A model generated the notes under the pieces. That model had not been told where the DNA came from, did not search any database, and saw only the letters and a program-made list of their open reading frames with translations. Below are positions 1 to 7,517 of a stretch of DNA of 12,827 nucleotides, in pieces (position 1 is the first letter of the stretch; each line of letters starts with the position of its first letter). A program made the translations under genes and the position numbers. Source of the DNA: Proteobacteria bacterium UBA6522 (GTDB taxonomy: Bacteria; Pseudomonadota; Gammaproteobacteria; Steroidobacterales; Rariloculaceae); assembly GCA_002434915.1 (NCBI GenBank), contig DJLG01000173.1:17637-30463 (forward strand), in the 5' to 3' direction.

Positions 1-1265
1 AGCAATCAGCTCAGCAGCAATCAGGGCAAAGCACGCAGGGTGATGCGACGTCCGGGGCGATTCGCCAACTGGATAATGCGCTCCAGGCAATGGATCGTGC
101 ACAGGCACAGAATGGCATGGATCAAGATCAAAACCAGAGAGCTGTTGAGCAGGCACGTCGTCAGCTGGATCGAGCACTTGAGCAGTTGACAGCTCAAAGA
201 CAAGCAGATGCAGAAGAGATTTTCTCAGATCTTTCCGAGCGCGCCGAATTGCTGTTGAATGAACAAAGAAGATTGGCTGCAGAGCTACAGCAAGTTGCAC
301 GTGAGGCTTTGGAGAATAGAGATGATGATGGAGTTCGAGAAAATCCTCTTAGTGATGAAGAAACGATTGAATTAGCTGAGAGAAAATGGCTAATGCAGGC
401 AGATCTAGAAGAACTTGAGGAGGAAATGCAGCGTGTTTCGCAAAGATATAGAGATCAAACACCTGATGCATCTGCTCAACTCAGTGATGCACTCTCTGAT
501 TTGCAAAGGACCCAAGCTGTAAGACGCCTAGCTTATGCTGGGGAAATGATTCGTAGAGGACTTGCTGATGAACTTTCACCATTTGAAGGTATTGTCACAA
601 CTGCACTTGATGATCTCCGTCGAGACACAGAACAGGCTCTTGCAACTGCTAGTCGCGAGGCACGCGATGGACAACAAGCAGAACAGAACCCAACATCAGA
701 GCTTGTTGCAGAGCTACAGGAACTAAGGAGGGATTTGGCAGATTTACAAAATCCTATTACAGGGCAACAGGGTCAGCAGGCTAGCACCCAAGACCAACCA
801 GCAGCTGGCGGACAATCAGGAAGCAATCAGTTAAGCGGTGGAGGCGGAGGTATCAATGAGAATGGAAGGGGACTAGGTTTCTGGGATCCAACTCGCTCAT
901 TGACTCCAAACTCGCAGGCCTATGCTGAGTTAGAGGATAGATTGCAGGAAGCTGGGCGTGATCTTCTTGTTTTAGGTACAAGGCTTCGTGCAGATGGACT
1001 GACTGTTGAGGAGTTAGAGGCTGTAAGGCGCTTAGCTGATGCACTGCGAGGTAATTTAGGGGGTAATCCCGAGTTGCTAGAGCAGGAGTATCTTGCAATG
1101 TTGAGCCTTGTTGAGCAACTGGAGTTGCAATTGACTACAGGTGGATATGGATTTGAGGAATCTGCCGTTCGCACACAGACGCCTGTTAATATTTCGCAGG
1201 AGTACGAAGACGTTGTAGCGGAGTACTTTCGGCAGTTAAGTCGAGCTGAGGATCTTCAGCCCTAA
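1..1265 (+). CDS. C-terminal part of a long Gln/Glu-rich coiled-coil protein (DUF4175-like), 5' truncated
   Basis: The frame is open from the window edge (first full codon at 3) to the TAA ending at 1265, so the Met codon at 90 is internal and the true start lies upstream. About 420 residues are visible. They are very rich in Gln, Glu, Arg, Ala and Leu, with long heptad-like helical stretches (roughly the first 240 residues after Met-90). A Gly/Gln/Ser-rich flexible linker follows, encoded around 750-870. A distinct C-terminal block then begins with a Phe-Trp-Asp-Pro motif and ends in a Glu-Tyr-x-x-Val-x-x-Tyr-Phe-x-x-Leu-Ser-like motif. That layout resembles, from memory, the C-terminal end of the large membrane-anchored DUF4175/TIGR02302-type proteins often found beside MoxR ATPase and VWA genes. 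The N-terminal membrane segments that would test this are outside the window. No enzymatic motif is visible. The family call is moderate; the coiled-coil description is firm. Confidence 0.65.
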   Translation, partial: QSAQQQSGQSTQGDATSGAIRQLDNALQAMDRAQAQNGMDQDQNQRAVEQARRQLDRALEQLTAQRQADAEEIFSDLSERAELLLNEQRRLAAELQQVAREALENRDDDGVRENPLSDEETIELAERKWLMQADLEELEEEMQRVSQRYRDQTPDASAQLSDALSDLQRTQAVRRLAYAGEMIRRGLADELSPFEGIVTTALDDLRRDTEQALATASREARDGQQAEQNPTSELVAELQELRRDLADLQNPITGQQGQQASTQDQPAAGGQSGSNQLSGGGGGINENGRGLGFWDPTRSLTPNSQAYAELEDRLQEAGRDLLVLGTRLRADGLTVEELEAVRRLADALRGNLGGNPELLEQEYLAMLSLVEQLELQLTTGGYGFEESAVRTQTPVNISQEYEDVVAEYFRQLSRAEDLQP

Positions 1266-1302
1266 TGCCTATAAAAAATAAGAGTTTTTAATGTTATCTA
1301 CT

Positions 1303-1310
1303 TAGGAGAG
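1303..1310 (+). promoter_or_regulatory. Ribosome binding site of the dienelactone hydrolase gene
   Basis: A TAGGAGAG Shine-Dalgarno sequence lies about 10 bases before the ATG at 1320 and supports that start. The 54-bp gap after the upstream coiled-coil gene shows no terminator hairpin, so the two genes may be co-transcribed. Confidence 0.6.
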
Positions 1311-1319
1311 TAATTATTC

Positions 1320-2036
1320 ATGACAATTCAAGCTAAGACTGTGGACTATGATCAGGATGGTAAAACCTTTGAAGGTTATTTTGCATGGAATGATGCTTCT
1401 AAGAAACCCGCTCCCTGTGTTCTTGTTGCCCATGCATGGGCGGGCTTAACCGATTATGAGCAGACGAATGCACGGAACTTAGCCGAACTCGGATATTCGG
1501 CCTTTTGTATAGATCTGTACGGTAAGGGTGTGCGAGGTAATAGTACAGAGGAGAATGCAGGCCTTATGCAACCATTTTTAGATGATCGGGCTATGTTACA
1601 GAACCGATTAATACACGCATCCGATGTGGCACGCGCCCAAGAAAATGTGGATGCTTCAAAAATGGCAGCTATTGGATATTGTTTTGGCGGCTTATGTGTT
1701 TTAGATATGGCGCGTGTGGGCGCTTCGATTCAAGGTGTAGTCAGTTTCCATGGGCTCTTTTTTCCGCCTGGCAATACAGAAGGAAATAAAATACAGACTA
1801 AGGTTTTGGCCCTACATGGGTGGGATGATCCTATGGCAACGCCTGATCAAGCTGTTTCATTTGCTGCTGAGATGAAAGCTGCCGGAGCAGACTGGCAGAT
1901 ACATGGGTATGGTAATACTTGCCACGCATTTACTCACCCCTCAGCTAATGATCCCGATAATGGAATGAGCTACAGTGAGTCTGCCTATCAAAGATCTTGG
2001 CAGGCAATGACTAATTTTTTTGAAGAGATTTTATAG
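1320..2036 (+). CDS. Dienelactone hydrolase family protein (cytoplasmic alpha/beta hydrolase)
   Basis: This 238-residue protein has the usual length and layout of the dienelactone hydrolase family (PF01738), cytoplasmic alpha/beta hydrolases that cleave cyclic enol-lactones or other small esters. The nucleophile elbow G-Y-C-F-G-G puts a Cys at residue 121, as in classical DLH enzymes. The acidic residue is Asp170 in H-G-W-D-D-P (residues 166-171), and the His is His202 in C-H-A-F. The oxyanion region V-A-H-A-W-A-G lies near residues 36-42. There is no signal peptide. A good ribosome binding site supports the ATG start. The gene follows the coiled-coil gene after 54 bp and ends before a strong hairpin. 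The family assignment is secure. The physiological substrate is unknown, because no chlorocatechol or aromatic pathway genes are nearby. Confidence 0.9.
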   Translation: MTIQAKTVDYDQDGKTFEGYFAWNDASKKPAPCVLVAHAWAGLTDYEQTNARNLAELGYSAFCIDLYGKGVRGNSTEENAGLMQPFLDDRAMLQNRLIHASDVARAQENVDASKMAAIGYCFGGLCVLDMARVGASIQGVVSFHGLFFPPGNTEGNKIQTKVLALHGWDDPMATPDQAVSFAAEMKAAGADWQIHGYGNTCHAFTHPSANDPDNGMSYSESAYQRSWQAMTNFFEEIL

Positions 2037-2066
2037 CTCTAATTTCTCGATTAATATCCAACATAT

Positions 2067-2098
2067 CGCCAGCCTTGCATCTTTTGCCAAGGCTGGCG
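2067..2098. terminator. Perfect 11-bp hairpin between convergent genes, probable bidirectional terminator
   Basis: CGCCAGCCTTG at 2067-2077 is the exact reverse complement of CAAGGCTGGCG at 2088-2098, with a 10-base loop. It lies between the stop of the dienelactone hydrolase gene (2036) and the stop of the opposing ytoQ gene (2164), the expected place for a shared terminator. Neither flank has a strong U-run: the plus side continues TGGTGTTATTAATAA. It may therefore be a weak intrinsic terminator or an RNA-stabilising 3' stem. The stem itself is certain; the terminator role is inferred. Confidence 0.65.
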
Positions 2099-2163
2099 TG
2101 GTGTTATTAATAACCCTATGAGTTGCAGATAGGCGAGGTTTTCTAAACGATTAATATTAATTA

Positions 2164-2616
2164 TTAGCCGTTAATGACGTATGCCAAAATATCTACTATC
2201 TGATCCGGACTTCGAGCCGTCGCATTAGCAGCAGCATCCACCTCTTTTAATGCGTGGTTATGTTCTTCTTCATGCATGATGATCAATGGCTTATTCAGTG
2301 CGGCAGCATAGCCTGCATCAAAAGCAGCATTCCATTGCTTAAACTTTGCGCCAAACCTCACTATCACTATATCGGCTTGACTAATCAGACTAGATGTACG
2401 AATAGCATTAATGCCAGCACCTTTACGATCTTGCCAAAATTGTTGTGTCTCTTCACCAAGTATTTTAACGCCACACAAATCGCTAGCATCATGATCTGTA
2501 ACTGGGCCAGTAAAAGTTACAGGAAGTTTGATAGCCTTTGATCCTTCCATGATCTGGTCCCTCCAGTCAGAGTGAATTTCTCCAGAAAGGTAGACATTCC
2601 AAGTCTTGTTTGACAT
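2164..2616 (-). CDS. ytoQ: YtoQ family protein
   Basis: This 150-residue protein is recognised by its N-terminal Y-L-S-G-E-I-H-S-D-W-R (residues 9-19) and its overall layout as a YtoQ family member. YtoQ is a small cytoplasmic family related in fold to nucleoside 2-deoxyribosyltransferases (COG3613-like). Other matching segments are A-D-I-V-I-V-R-F-G near residues 80-90 and W-N-A-A-F-D-A-G-Y-A, a pattern typical of the deoxyribosyltransferase-like Rossmann fold. The length is normal and there is no signal peptide. The exact reaction is not established for the family; nucleoside or nucleotide handling is only an inference from fold. GGAG lies 10 bases before the ATG. The gene is monocistronic, divergent from the 2-oxoglutarate oxygenase gene and convergent with the dienelactone hydrolase gene. 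Confidence 0.85.
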   Translation of the reverse strand: MSNKTWNVYLSGEIHSDWRDQIMEGSKAIKLPVTFTGPVTDHDASDLCGVKILGEETQQFWQDRKGAGINAIRTSSLISQADIVIVRFGAKFKQWNAAFDAGYAAALNKPLIIMHEEEHNHALKEVDAAANATARSPDQIVDILAYVING

Positions 2617-2642
2617 TTAATTAGCGCTCCAATATGTATAAG

Positions 2643-2670
2643 TTGTTAGTCTTATTTCCGATACTAACAA
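2643..2670. promoter_or_regulatory. 8-bp inverted repeat in the divergent ytoQ/oxygenase control region
   Basis: TTGTTAGT (2643-2650) and ACTAACAA (2663-2670) are perfect reverse complements around a 12-base spacer. Read on the minus strand, the repeat sits 2 bases upstream of a -10-like TATACA (2635-2640), so it would cover the -35 region of a ytoQ promoter. It could be a repressor or activator site. The repeat is certain; the function is inferred. Confidence 0.35.
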
Positions 2671-2690
2671 GAGTTTGATTTTATATTAAA

Positions 2691-2703
2691 GGAATAATAT
2701 TCC
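2691..2703. promoter_or_regulatory. 13-bp perfect palindrome GGAATA-A-TATTCC, candidate operator
   Basis: The 6-base arms are perfect, with a single central base. The site lies in the 144-bp region between ytoQ and the oxygenase gene, directly upstream of a -10-like TATAGAAT at 2704-2711 on the plus strand. No good -35 is seen at 16-18 bp, which would fit an activator-dependent promoter. The function is inferred. Confidence 0.35.
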
Positions 2704-2760
2704 TATAGAATTATGTATACCATTGATATTTCATTAAGCCACTAAGTACATGGTAAAAAA

Positions 2761-3726
2761 ATGATACCTACTCTCGATTTAGGCGACTATTTAGCCGGCA
2801 GTATTACTGCACGGAATGCCTTAGCAGCTAAGTTACGAGATATCCAGGAAAATATTGGGTTCTATACCGTTGTGAATCATGGCGTGCCCCAATCTCCTAT
2901 TGATCAAGGATATCAGGCATTACGGCAGTTTTTTTCCTTGCCGCTGAATGAGAAACTAGAGGTTAAAATAGATCAAAATTCTGTAGGCTATGTTCCTATA
3001 CGCTCAACTGTTTATGTAACATCAAAATTTAATAAGAACACTCAGAAGGACCTGAATGAGACTATAACTATTGCCCGTGAGAGAGCTACTAATGATCCTG
3101 ATATTCGTAATGGGCTGAGATTCGTAGGTCCCAACCAATGGCCGAAAGGATTGCCTGTATTTCGCGATGCCATGATTGGTTATCAGGAGGCTCTAGCAAA
3201 GCTTGGTTATGCGATGCTACCTCTTTATGCCTTAGCGCTTGATTTACCAGCTAACTATTTTGACCCCTTCTTTACTAGGCCTACTTGGTGGACACGTAAT
3301 ACTTACTATCCAGCTGTAGAGTCAAACGACAATCAGTTTGGAATTTCACCCCACTCAGATCATGGTTTTATCACTTTACTGCCAATGTCTAATGTGAGTG
3401 GTTTGGAGATTTTGAGTCAGAAGGGTGACTGGATTCCAGCAGTTCCAGTTGAGAATGGAATAATCATAAATACAGGAGAATTTTTAAACCGCTGGTCAAA
3501 CGGACGTTTTTTAGCAACTCCTCATCGAGTAATACCGCCAGTTGAAGATCGATATTCAATGGCAATGTTTTTTAATCCAAATCCAGATACGCTTGCCGTG
3601 CCTTTTGAGTCTTGTTTATCTTCCAAAAACCCAGCTAGATTCGAACCAATAACAATGATTGACTACATGTGTTGGTATATAGACAGCAATTATAAGAAGG
3701 AAGCCGGCGGTATTCAGGGCTCATAA
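2761..3726 (+). CDS. Iron/2-oxoglutarate-dependent oxygenase, isopenicillin N synthase-like family
   Basis: This 321-residue protein has the two-part architecture of the isopenicillin N synthase-like family: an N-terminal DIOX_N-type region (residues 1-100, with F-Y-T-V-V-N-H-G-V near 34-42) and a C-terminal 2OG-Fe(II) oxygenase jelly roll. The Fe(II) ligands are visible as His198-x-Asp200 (S-P-H-S-D-H-G) and His255 (T-P-H-R-V). The 2-oxoglutarate-binding R-x-S motif is Arg264-Tyr-Ser266, followed by M-A-M-F-F-N-P. The active site looks intact, so it should hydroxylate or oxidise a small molecule in the cytoplasm. The substrate cannot be told. The start is forced: an in-frame stop lies at 2743-2745 and no other start codon occurs before 2761, yet no clear Shine-Dalgarno is present. 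The stop codon abuts the stop of the opposing deacetylase gene. Confidence 0.88.
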   Translation: MIPTLDLGDYLAGSITARNALAAKLRDIQENIGFYTVVNHGVPQSPIDQGYQALRQFFSLPLNEKLEVKIDQNSVGYVPIRSTVYVTSKFNKNTQKDLNETITIARERATNDPDIRNGLRFVGPNQWPKGLPVFRDAMIGYQEALAKLGYAMLPLYALALDLPANYFDPFFTRPTWWTRNTYYPAVESNDNQFGISPHSDHGFITLLPMSNVSGLEILSQKGDWIPAVPVENGIIINTGEFLNRWSNGRFLATPHRVIPPVEDRYSMAMFFNPNPDTLAVPFESCLSSKNPARFEPITMIDYMCWYIDSNYKKEAGGIQGS

Positions 3727-4605
3727 TTAACGGACAGTTTTATACCAGTCAAGAACCTCTTCACCTGTCATCATACAAACATCGGGTTTAGAAAGAATAT
3801 AATCATATAGTTCTGCAAGATACTTGATGCGGTGAGGAGCTCCGCTTAAGAATGGATGCACACTGATTGCCATTATGCGAGTGTGTTCAGCTCCTTCCTC
3901 ATAAAGCCGATCAAAGTGATCAATTCCCCGTTTTAAGAAGATGTCAGAAGTATGTTGTTGTAATGCCATCATGGGAATGTCATTAACTTCAACGGTATAA
4001 GGTACTGATATTAGTGGGCCTGCAGTTGTAGTTATCTCTACCGGTTGATCATCTACCACCCAGTCAGCGATATATTCAATTCCTTCTTCGGCTAACAAGT
4101 CTGGGGTTTCGAACGTTTCTGTTAACCCGGGGCTTTCCCATCCACGTGGAGGTTTACCAGCTACACGACGAATAGCTTCTATGGTATCGCGTATAGCTTG
4201 TCGCTGATCCGGAACTTTATGCATCGGTCCTTGTAAAAAGCCATGCCCCATAATTTCCCAATTAGCCTCTAATGCCGCTTCTATAATGCGGGGATAGGTT
4301 TTACATACCGAACCATTGGTGGCCAGTGTTGCCCGTTGCCCTATAGACTGAATAGTTTCAAGTATTCGCCAAAAGCCAACACGCATTCCATACTCATGCC
4401 ATGCCCAGTTAGCTAGATCGGGGACCAGAGGCTCCCCACGGGGTGGTGATAAGACTTGACGGGGCATTGGATAATCAATTGACCATTCTTCTACGTTAAC
4501 TATTGTCCACACCGCTATGCGACCATTATTAGGCAGTGGTAACCGGGGCCGATCTATAATTGCACTGTAAGGTAGACGTTCACGAGGACCCATAGGTTTA
4601 GACAC
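3727..4605 (-). CDS. Polysaccharide deacetylase family protein, PuuE-like (CE4-type NodB fold)
   Basis: This is a PuuE-like member of the carbohydrate-esterase-4 fold; PuuE relatives hydrolyse allantoin or related C-N bonds instead of polysaccharide acetates. Family marks include N-V-E-E-W early in the protein, W-E-I-M-G-H-G with a second His eight residues after the first (metal-ligand region), G-W-E-S-P-G-L-T-E-T, A-D-W-V-V-D-D-Q-P, and I-S-V-H-P-F-L-S-G. There is no signal peptide, so it is cytoplasmic. The start is ambiguous. A TTG at 4632 gives 301 residues but overlaps the upstream gene and lacks a good ribosome site. A GTG at 4605 (292 residues) lies 4 bases after the upstream stop, with GGAG 11 bases before it, and is preferred. 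An ATG at 4593 is also possible. It is the last gene of the seven-gene minus-strand operon. The substrate is unknown. Confidence 0.82.
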   Translation of the reverse strand: MSKPMGPRERLPYSAIIDRPRLPLPNNGRIAVWTIVNVEEWSIDYPMPRQVLSPPRGEPLVPDLANWAWHEYGMRVGFWRILETIQSIGQRATLATNGSVCKTYPRIIEAALEANWEIMGHGFLQGPMHKVPDQRQAIRDTIEAIRRVAGKPPRGWESPGLTETFETPDLLAEEGIEYIADWVVDDQPVEITTTAGPLISVPYTVEVNDIPMMALQQHTSDIFLKRGIDHFDRLYEEGAEHTRIMAISVHPFLSGAPHRIKYLAELYDYILSKPDVCMMTGEEVLDWYKTVR

Positions 4606-4609
4606 AGCT

Positions 4610-5551
4610 TTATTCGCTCCATCCTGCTTCAATTAAATATTCTTCAAATGTTAATAGCCAAGAGAATTCTTCACGGAGTGCCGCCACATTAATAGGATCA
4701 ATGTTATCTCTGTACCAAGTAGTTGCAGCGATGGCTATCGGAGAGGCTGAGGCAGTAAATTCTTCCCAAGGCATTTGGTTGTAAACGACTGGTCTGTTCA
4801 TAACGCGGCTCATAGCTTCTGCTATACCTGCATAAGTTGTTCGGTCACTGGCAATTGAAAGAGTTTTTCCTAGCCAATCGGAAGGATAATCAAAAGCTTC
4901 TGCAACAAAACGTCCAATATCTGAGGGAGCCACAAATACTCGCTCGAATTCGGGTAGTTGAGGTCCGCTAAACTCTCCTCCTTGAGCATCTGTTCGCCAT
5001 ACTTCAACAGTACTCATGAAACTTGCAGGACGTACAATCGTGTATGGAATTTCAAGCGATTGAATATAGTTCTCTATCACCAGTTTACTTTCAAATTGTG
5101 GAACACCTGTTCTTAGTGGGGCTTTTGCTACTGAGGTATAAATGAAGTGCTTTATTTCTGCCCGCTTAGCAGCATCAGCAAAGGCTTTACCCTGTCGAAT
5201 TTCCCCATCAATGCCTACGCCACGGTATTGCTGTACAGAGAAGGCACCGTAAGCGCCTTCCAGCGCTCTGTCTAAGGAAACCGGATCATCAAAGTCACCC
5301 TGAACCATCTGTATGCCAAGCGCTTGTAGGGCTTGGGATGCTTCACTGTTTGTGTTTCGTGTAAGTCCCCTAACACTGTAACCACGTTGTATTAACTCTC
5401 GAGCAACCGCACCACCTTGAGTACCAGTAGCTCCTGATACCAAAATTATTTTTAAGTGACGATCGTTTGACTGTCCCCAACCGTTAATGCTTATTAGACC
5501 TATAAGGAGTAAGACAAGCAGTCTGCCTGATCGTAGGTAGTTCTTCTTCAC
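4610..5551 (-). CDS. NmrA-like NAD(P)-binding protein with N-terminal export signal
   Basis: This 313-residue protein belongs to the NmrA-like atypical short-chain dehydrogenase group. The dinucleotide-binding loop G-A-T-G-T-Q-G-G is at residues 40-47, and G-L-T-R-N, the usual position of the NADP phosphate contact, is at 62-66. Q-G-D-F-D-D-P (84-90), H-F-I-Y-T-S-V (135-141) and Y-T-I-V-R-P-A-S-F-M (170-179) are also typical of the group. Residues 1-10 are basic and 11-22 hydrophobic, followed by N-G-W-G-Q, which looks like a Sec signal or membrane anchor. No later start codon would spare the first Rossmann strand, so the signal appears genuine. The start is GTG with AGGGGA 5 bases upstream (5555-5561). 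The gene follows the NHL gene by 43 bp. An exported NAD(P)-binding fold without a twin-Arg motif is unusual. It could be a membrane-anchored cytoplasm-facing protein. The reaction is unknown. Confidence 0.82.
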   Translation of the reverse strand: MKKNYLRSGRLLVLLLIGLISINGWGQSNDRHLKIILVSGATGTQGGAVARELIQRGYSVRGLTRNTNSEASQALQALGIQMVQGDFDDPVSLDRALEGAYGAFSVQQYRGVGIDGEIRQGKAFADAAKRAEIKHFIYTSVAKAPLRTGVPQFESKLVIENYIQSLEIPYTIVRPASFMSTVEVWRTDAQGGEFSGPQLPEFERVFVAPSDIGRFVAEAFDYPSDWLGKTLSIASDRTTYAGIAEAMSRVMNRPVVYNQMPWEEFTASASPIAIAATTWYRDNIDPINVAALREEFSWLLTFEEYLIEAGWSE

Positions 5552-5594
5552 TTTTTCCCCTAATTTATATGACGCATTCTAGATTTATTTTTTT

Positions 5595-6719
5595 CTAATT
5601 TATTAAGCGAAAACGTTGAACTCGTTCTCCCTGCTGTACCTCACCAGTATATAAGTTTCCATTAGAGTCTACGTCAAGCATATGTAGTCCATGGAACTGA
5701 CCGCCGTTGTCCCCCGCACTTCCAACTCGATTTACAACAGTCCCATCTTCCCGATCAAGAATCCAAATTGTATTGTTTTGGATATCAGGAATAATCAAAA
5801 ACTTCTGATCAGCGTCATGTGAAAAAGCAACACCACCTGCAGAACCTCTTTGTCGAGTCCATGTTGCCAGGAAAAACTCTTTTTGAAATTCTCCCTGCTT
5901 GCTGAAAACCTGAATTCTATTCCCACGTCGATCTGCCACATAGACCCAACCGTCATTTGAAAGATCCAAGGTCACATGCCCAACAAAATCTGATGAAACG
6001 GCCTCAACATCTCTATCAGGGGATTCGCTGCTGTAAAATTCAACACCTCCGCCATTAGTAGGTCCATCAGTAGCAACTACGCCAATCTCGCTCAGAGGTT
6101 TCCCATATGCCCCCCATCCACGCTTGAACTCTAGTGTATCCATGTCATAAACCATTACCCGGCCATTTAGATAATTATCAATGGTATATAACTCCCTCAT
6201 CGGTTCATCTGCTCGAACTTCTTCAATCTGATCAACGATGATCTCCGTTTCTGGTGGGTACTTGCCCTCGGGAGGCTCCGCTTCTGGAACCCTTTCAATT
6301 GCACCTACTAATTCACCGTCTAAGGTGTATTTTCGGACCGTGTCGGAGCCAATCCAAACATGCCCATCCCGATCTACCATCATTCCATGACCTTCTTGGG
6401 TATCCCATGATCGAATGACATTACCTTCTACATCAAATGCAATTACTGCTGGTGGGGCTATGCAGCACTCTGCTACGGGAGGGTCAAGCTGCGCATAATT
6501 TTCAGTGTTACTAAGATTGCTCGGGCGATTAAGTACCCAAATATTATCTTCATGATCAACATATAAACCGGTTACACCTTGCATCCACCACTGATTTGGC
6601 AGAGGCAGCTTAGGCCATTCCGCATCGAACTTGTACTGTGGTGGTTGCGCTTGAATGCTAATAGTTAAAGATAAACAGCATAGAGCAATGACAATACTGG
6701 CAGCTCTTTTAATATTCAT
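5595..6719 (-). CDS. Exported NHL-repeat six-bladed beta-propeller protein
   Basis: This 374-residue protein has a clear Sec signal peptide (about residues 1-24, cleavage after S-I-Q-A). The rest is made of NHL/PAL-type propeller blades: G-V-T-G-L-Y-V-D-H-E-D-N-I-W-V (48-62), G-H-G-M-M-V-D-R-D-G-H-V-W-I-G (110-124), V-T-L-D-L-S-N-D-G-W-V-Y-V-A-D-R-R-G-N (249-267), a blade near 296-323, and a last one near 342-370. A vicinal Cys85-Cys86 pair in E-C-C-I-A-P-P is reminiscent, from memory, of related bacterial NHL/amidating-lyase-like proteins. Such proteins are periplasmic; some bind ligands or act as lyases, but no catalytic assignment is possible here. AGGAGA lies 6 bases before the ATG (6726-6731). 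It sits 32 bp after the second GHYEGD gene and is probably co-transcribed with it. The Cys in the signal region do not form a lipobox. Confidence 0.85.
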   Translation of the reverse strand: MNIKRAASIVIALCCLSLTISIQAQPPQYKFDAEWPKLPLPNQWWMQGVTGLYVDHEDNIWVLNRPSNLSNTENYAQLDPPVAECCIAPPAVIAFDVEGNVIRSWDTQEGHGMMVDRDGHVWIGSDTVRKYTLDGELVGAIERVPEAEPPEGKYPPETEIIVDQIEEVRADEPMRELYTIDNYLNGRVMVYDMDTLEFKRGWGAYGKPLSEIGVVATDGPTNGGGVEFYSSESPDRDVEAVSSDFVGHVTLDLSNDGWVYVADRRGNRIQVFSKQGEFQKEFFLATWTRQRGSAGGVAFSHDADQKFLIIPDIQNNTIWILDREDGTVVNRVGSAGDNGGQFHGLHMLDVDSNGNLYTGEVQQGERVQRFRLIN

Positions 6720-6751
6720 ATGGTGTCTCCTGAAGAAGGATGGTTGATTTG

Positions 6752-7507
6752 CTACCGCTCCGGTTTCATTTCCGGTAGCTCGGATAGCATAAGTTCTTGG
6801 CAGATGAATTCTGCTAGTTCAAAGTCTCTAGATGTGAAAGTGATGCTGGAGTTCCAGGGTGTTTCGTAAGCAATTGGGTCATCTATGGTAATTTTGTTCT
6901 CTAGTGTTTGTTCATCTATACGTCTAATCCTCTCAATAAGACGTAATTCATCGCTATGAGGCCAGCCAAGACGATCAAGCCAGCGTTGTTGTTGTTCAGA
7001 TTCCCAGCCAACAAAATAGCGTGTTTCAATGACTAAAGTATCTCCTTCGTAGTGACCTATGGAATACCCATTCCATGTGTGTAATGGAATCTCGGGGAAT
7101 TCTCGTCCATCTGTGTAGATGACTCGCCAAAAGTTATCCGTTTCGAACAGCATTACAACCCTATCTGGGAGTTGAATAATTTCAAAGGGCCGTGGTCGAA
7201 AGTAAGCATGGGGCATCCCCATTGGGAGGCATAGTAATTCTGCTGCATTAGACTCTGTAGCGGAAGCGGGATTGGGCCCATGAATTGGCTTTGCTAAAGC
7301 AAACCGGTCCTGCCCCCACTGTGTAAGCGGAGGTTCTTCATTTACAAGAGCTGGGGAAGCAAGTGTTGGGTATCTTGGTCCGCCGCGCCCACCCCACAAA
7401 CTTTGCCAGACTCCAGAAAGTTCTGGTGTTTGTCCAAATACGGTTGTTATAGCACTTAGCCCAACTAATAGAAGAATGGTTTTTGCTGTTACTCGGTAGC
7501 CACTCAT
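6752..7507 (-). CDS. Exported 'GHYEGD' family protein, downstream copy of a duplicated module
   Basis: This 251-residue protein has an N-terminal signal (about residues 1-25, V-F-G-Q at the cleavage region), so it is periplasmic or envelope-located. I recognise the family only by its pattern, recalled as common beside DUF6152 genes: S-G-V-W near the mature N-terminus, C-L-P-M-G (Cys93), P-F-E-I-I-Q-L-P, Y-T-D-G-R, T-W-N-G-Y-S-I-G-H-Y-E-G-D-T-L-V-I-E-T (144-162), and I-E-R-I-R-R. It has exactly two Cys after the signal, Cys93 and Cys236, both kept in the paralogue at 7950-8669, which suggests a disulfide. Over a 112-residue core the two paralogues match at about 84 positions by eye. The function is unknown. 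GAGG lies 8 bases before the ATG, overlapping the stop of the upstream DUF6152 gene, so translation is probably coupled. Confidence 0.8.
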   Translation of the reverse strand: MSGYRVTAKTILLLVGLSAITTVFGQTPELSGVWQSLWGGRGGPRYPTLASPALVNEEPPLTQWGQDRFALAKPIHGPNPASATESNAAELLCLPMGMPHAYFRPRPFEIIQLPDRVVMLFETDNFWRVIYTDGREFPEIPLHTWNGYSIGHYEGDTLVIETRYFVGWESEQQQRWLDRLGWPHSDELRLIERIRRIDEQTLENKITIDDPIAYETPWNSSITFTSRDFELAEFICQELMLSELPEMKPER

Positions 7508-7517
7508 GGTGTAGACC

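Noticed and set aside
853..1174. Two overlapping minus-strand open frames (853-1098 and 920-1174)
   Set aside because: They lie wholly inside the coiled-coil gene, lack ribosome sites, and read as low-complexity Ser/Pro-rich antisense of the Gln/Leu-rich coding strand.
2254..2541. Plus-strand open frame inside ytoQ
   Set aside because: It is antisense to a well-recognised YtoQ coding sequence and has no family resemblance.
2750..2764. Four-codon ATG-GTA-AAA-AAA-TGA frame overlapping the start of the oxygenase gene
   Set aside because: It could be a leader that couples translation, since the real start has no Shine-Dalgarno, but it has no ribosome site either and such short frames arise by chance in A-rich sequence.
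5595..6719. Lipoprotein call for the NHL protein based on Cys14-Cys15
   Set aside because: The residue before the first Cys is Leu, which does not fit a lipobox, and a normal signal peptidase I site follows at residues 21-24.
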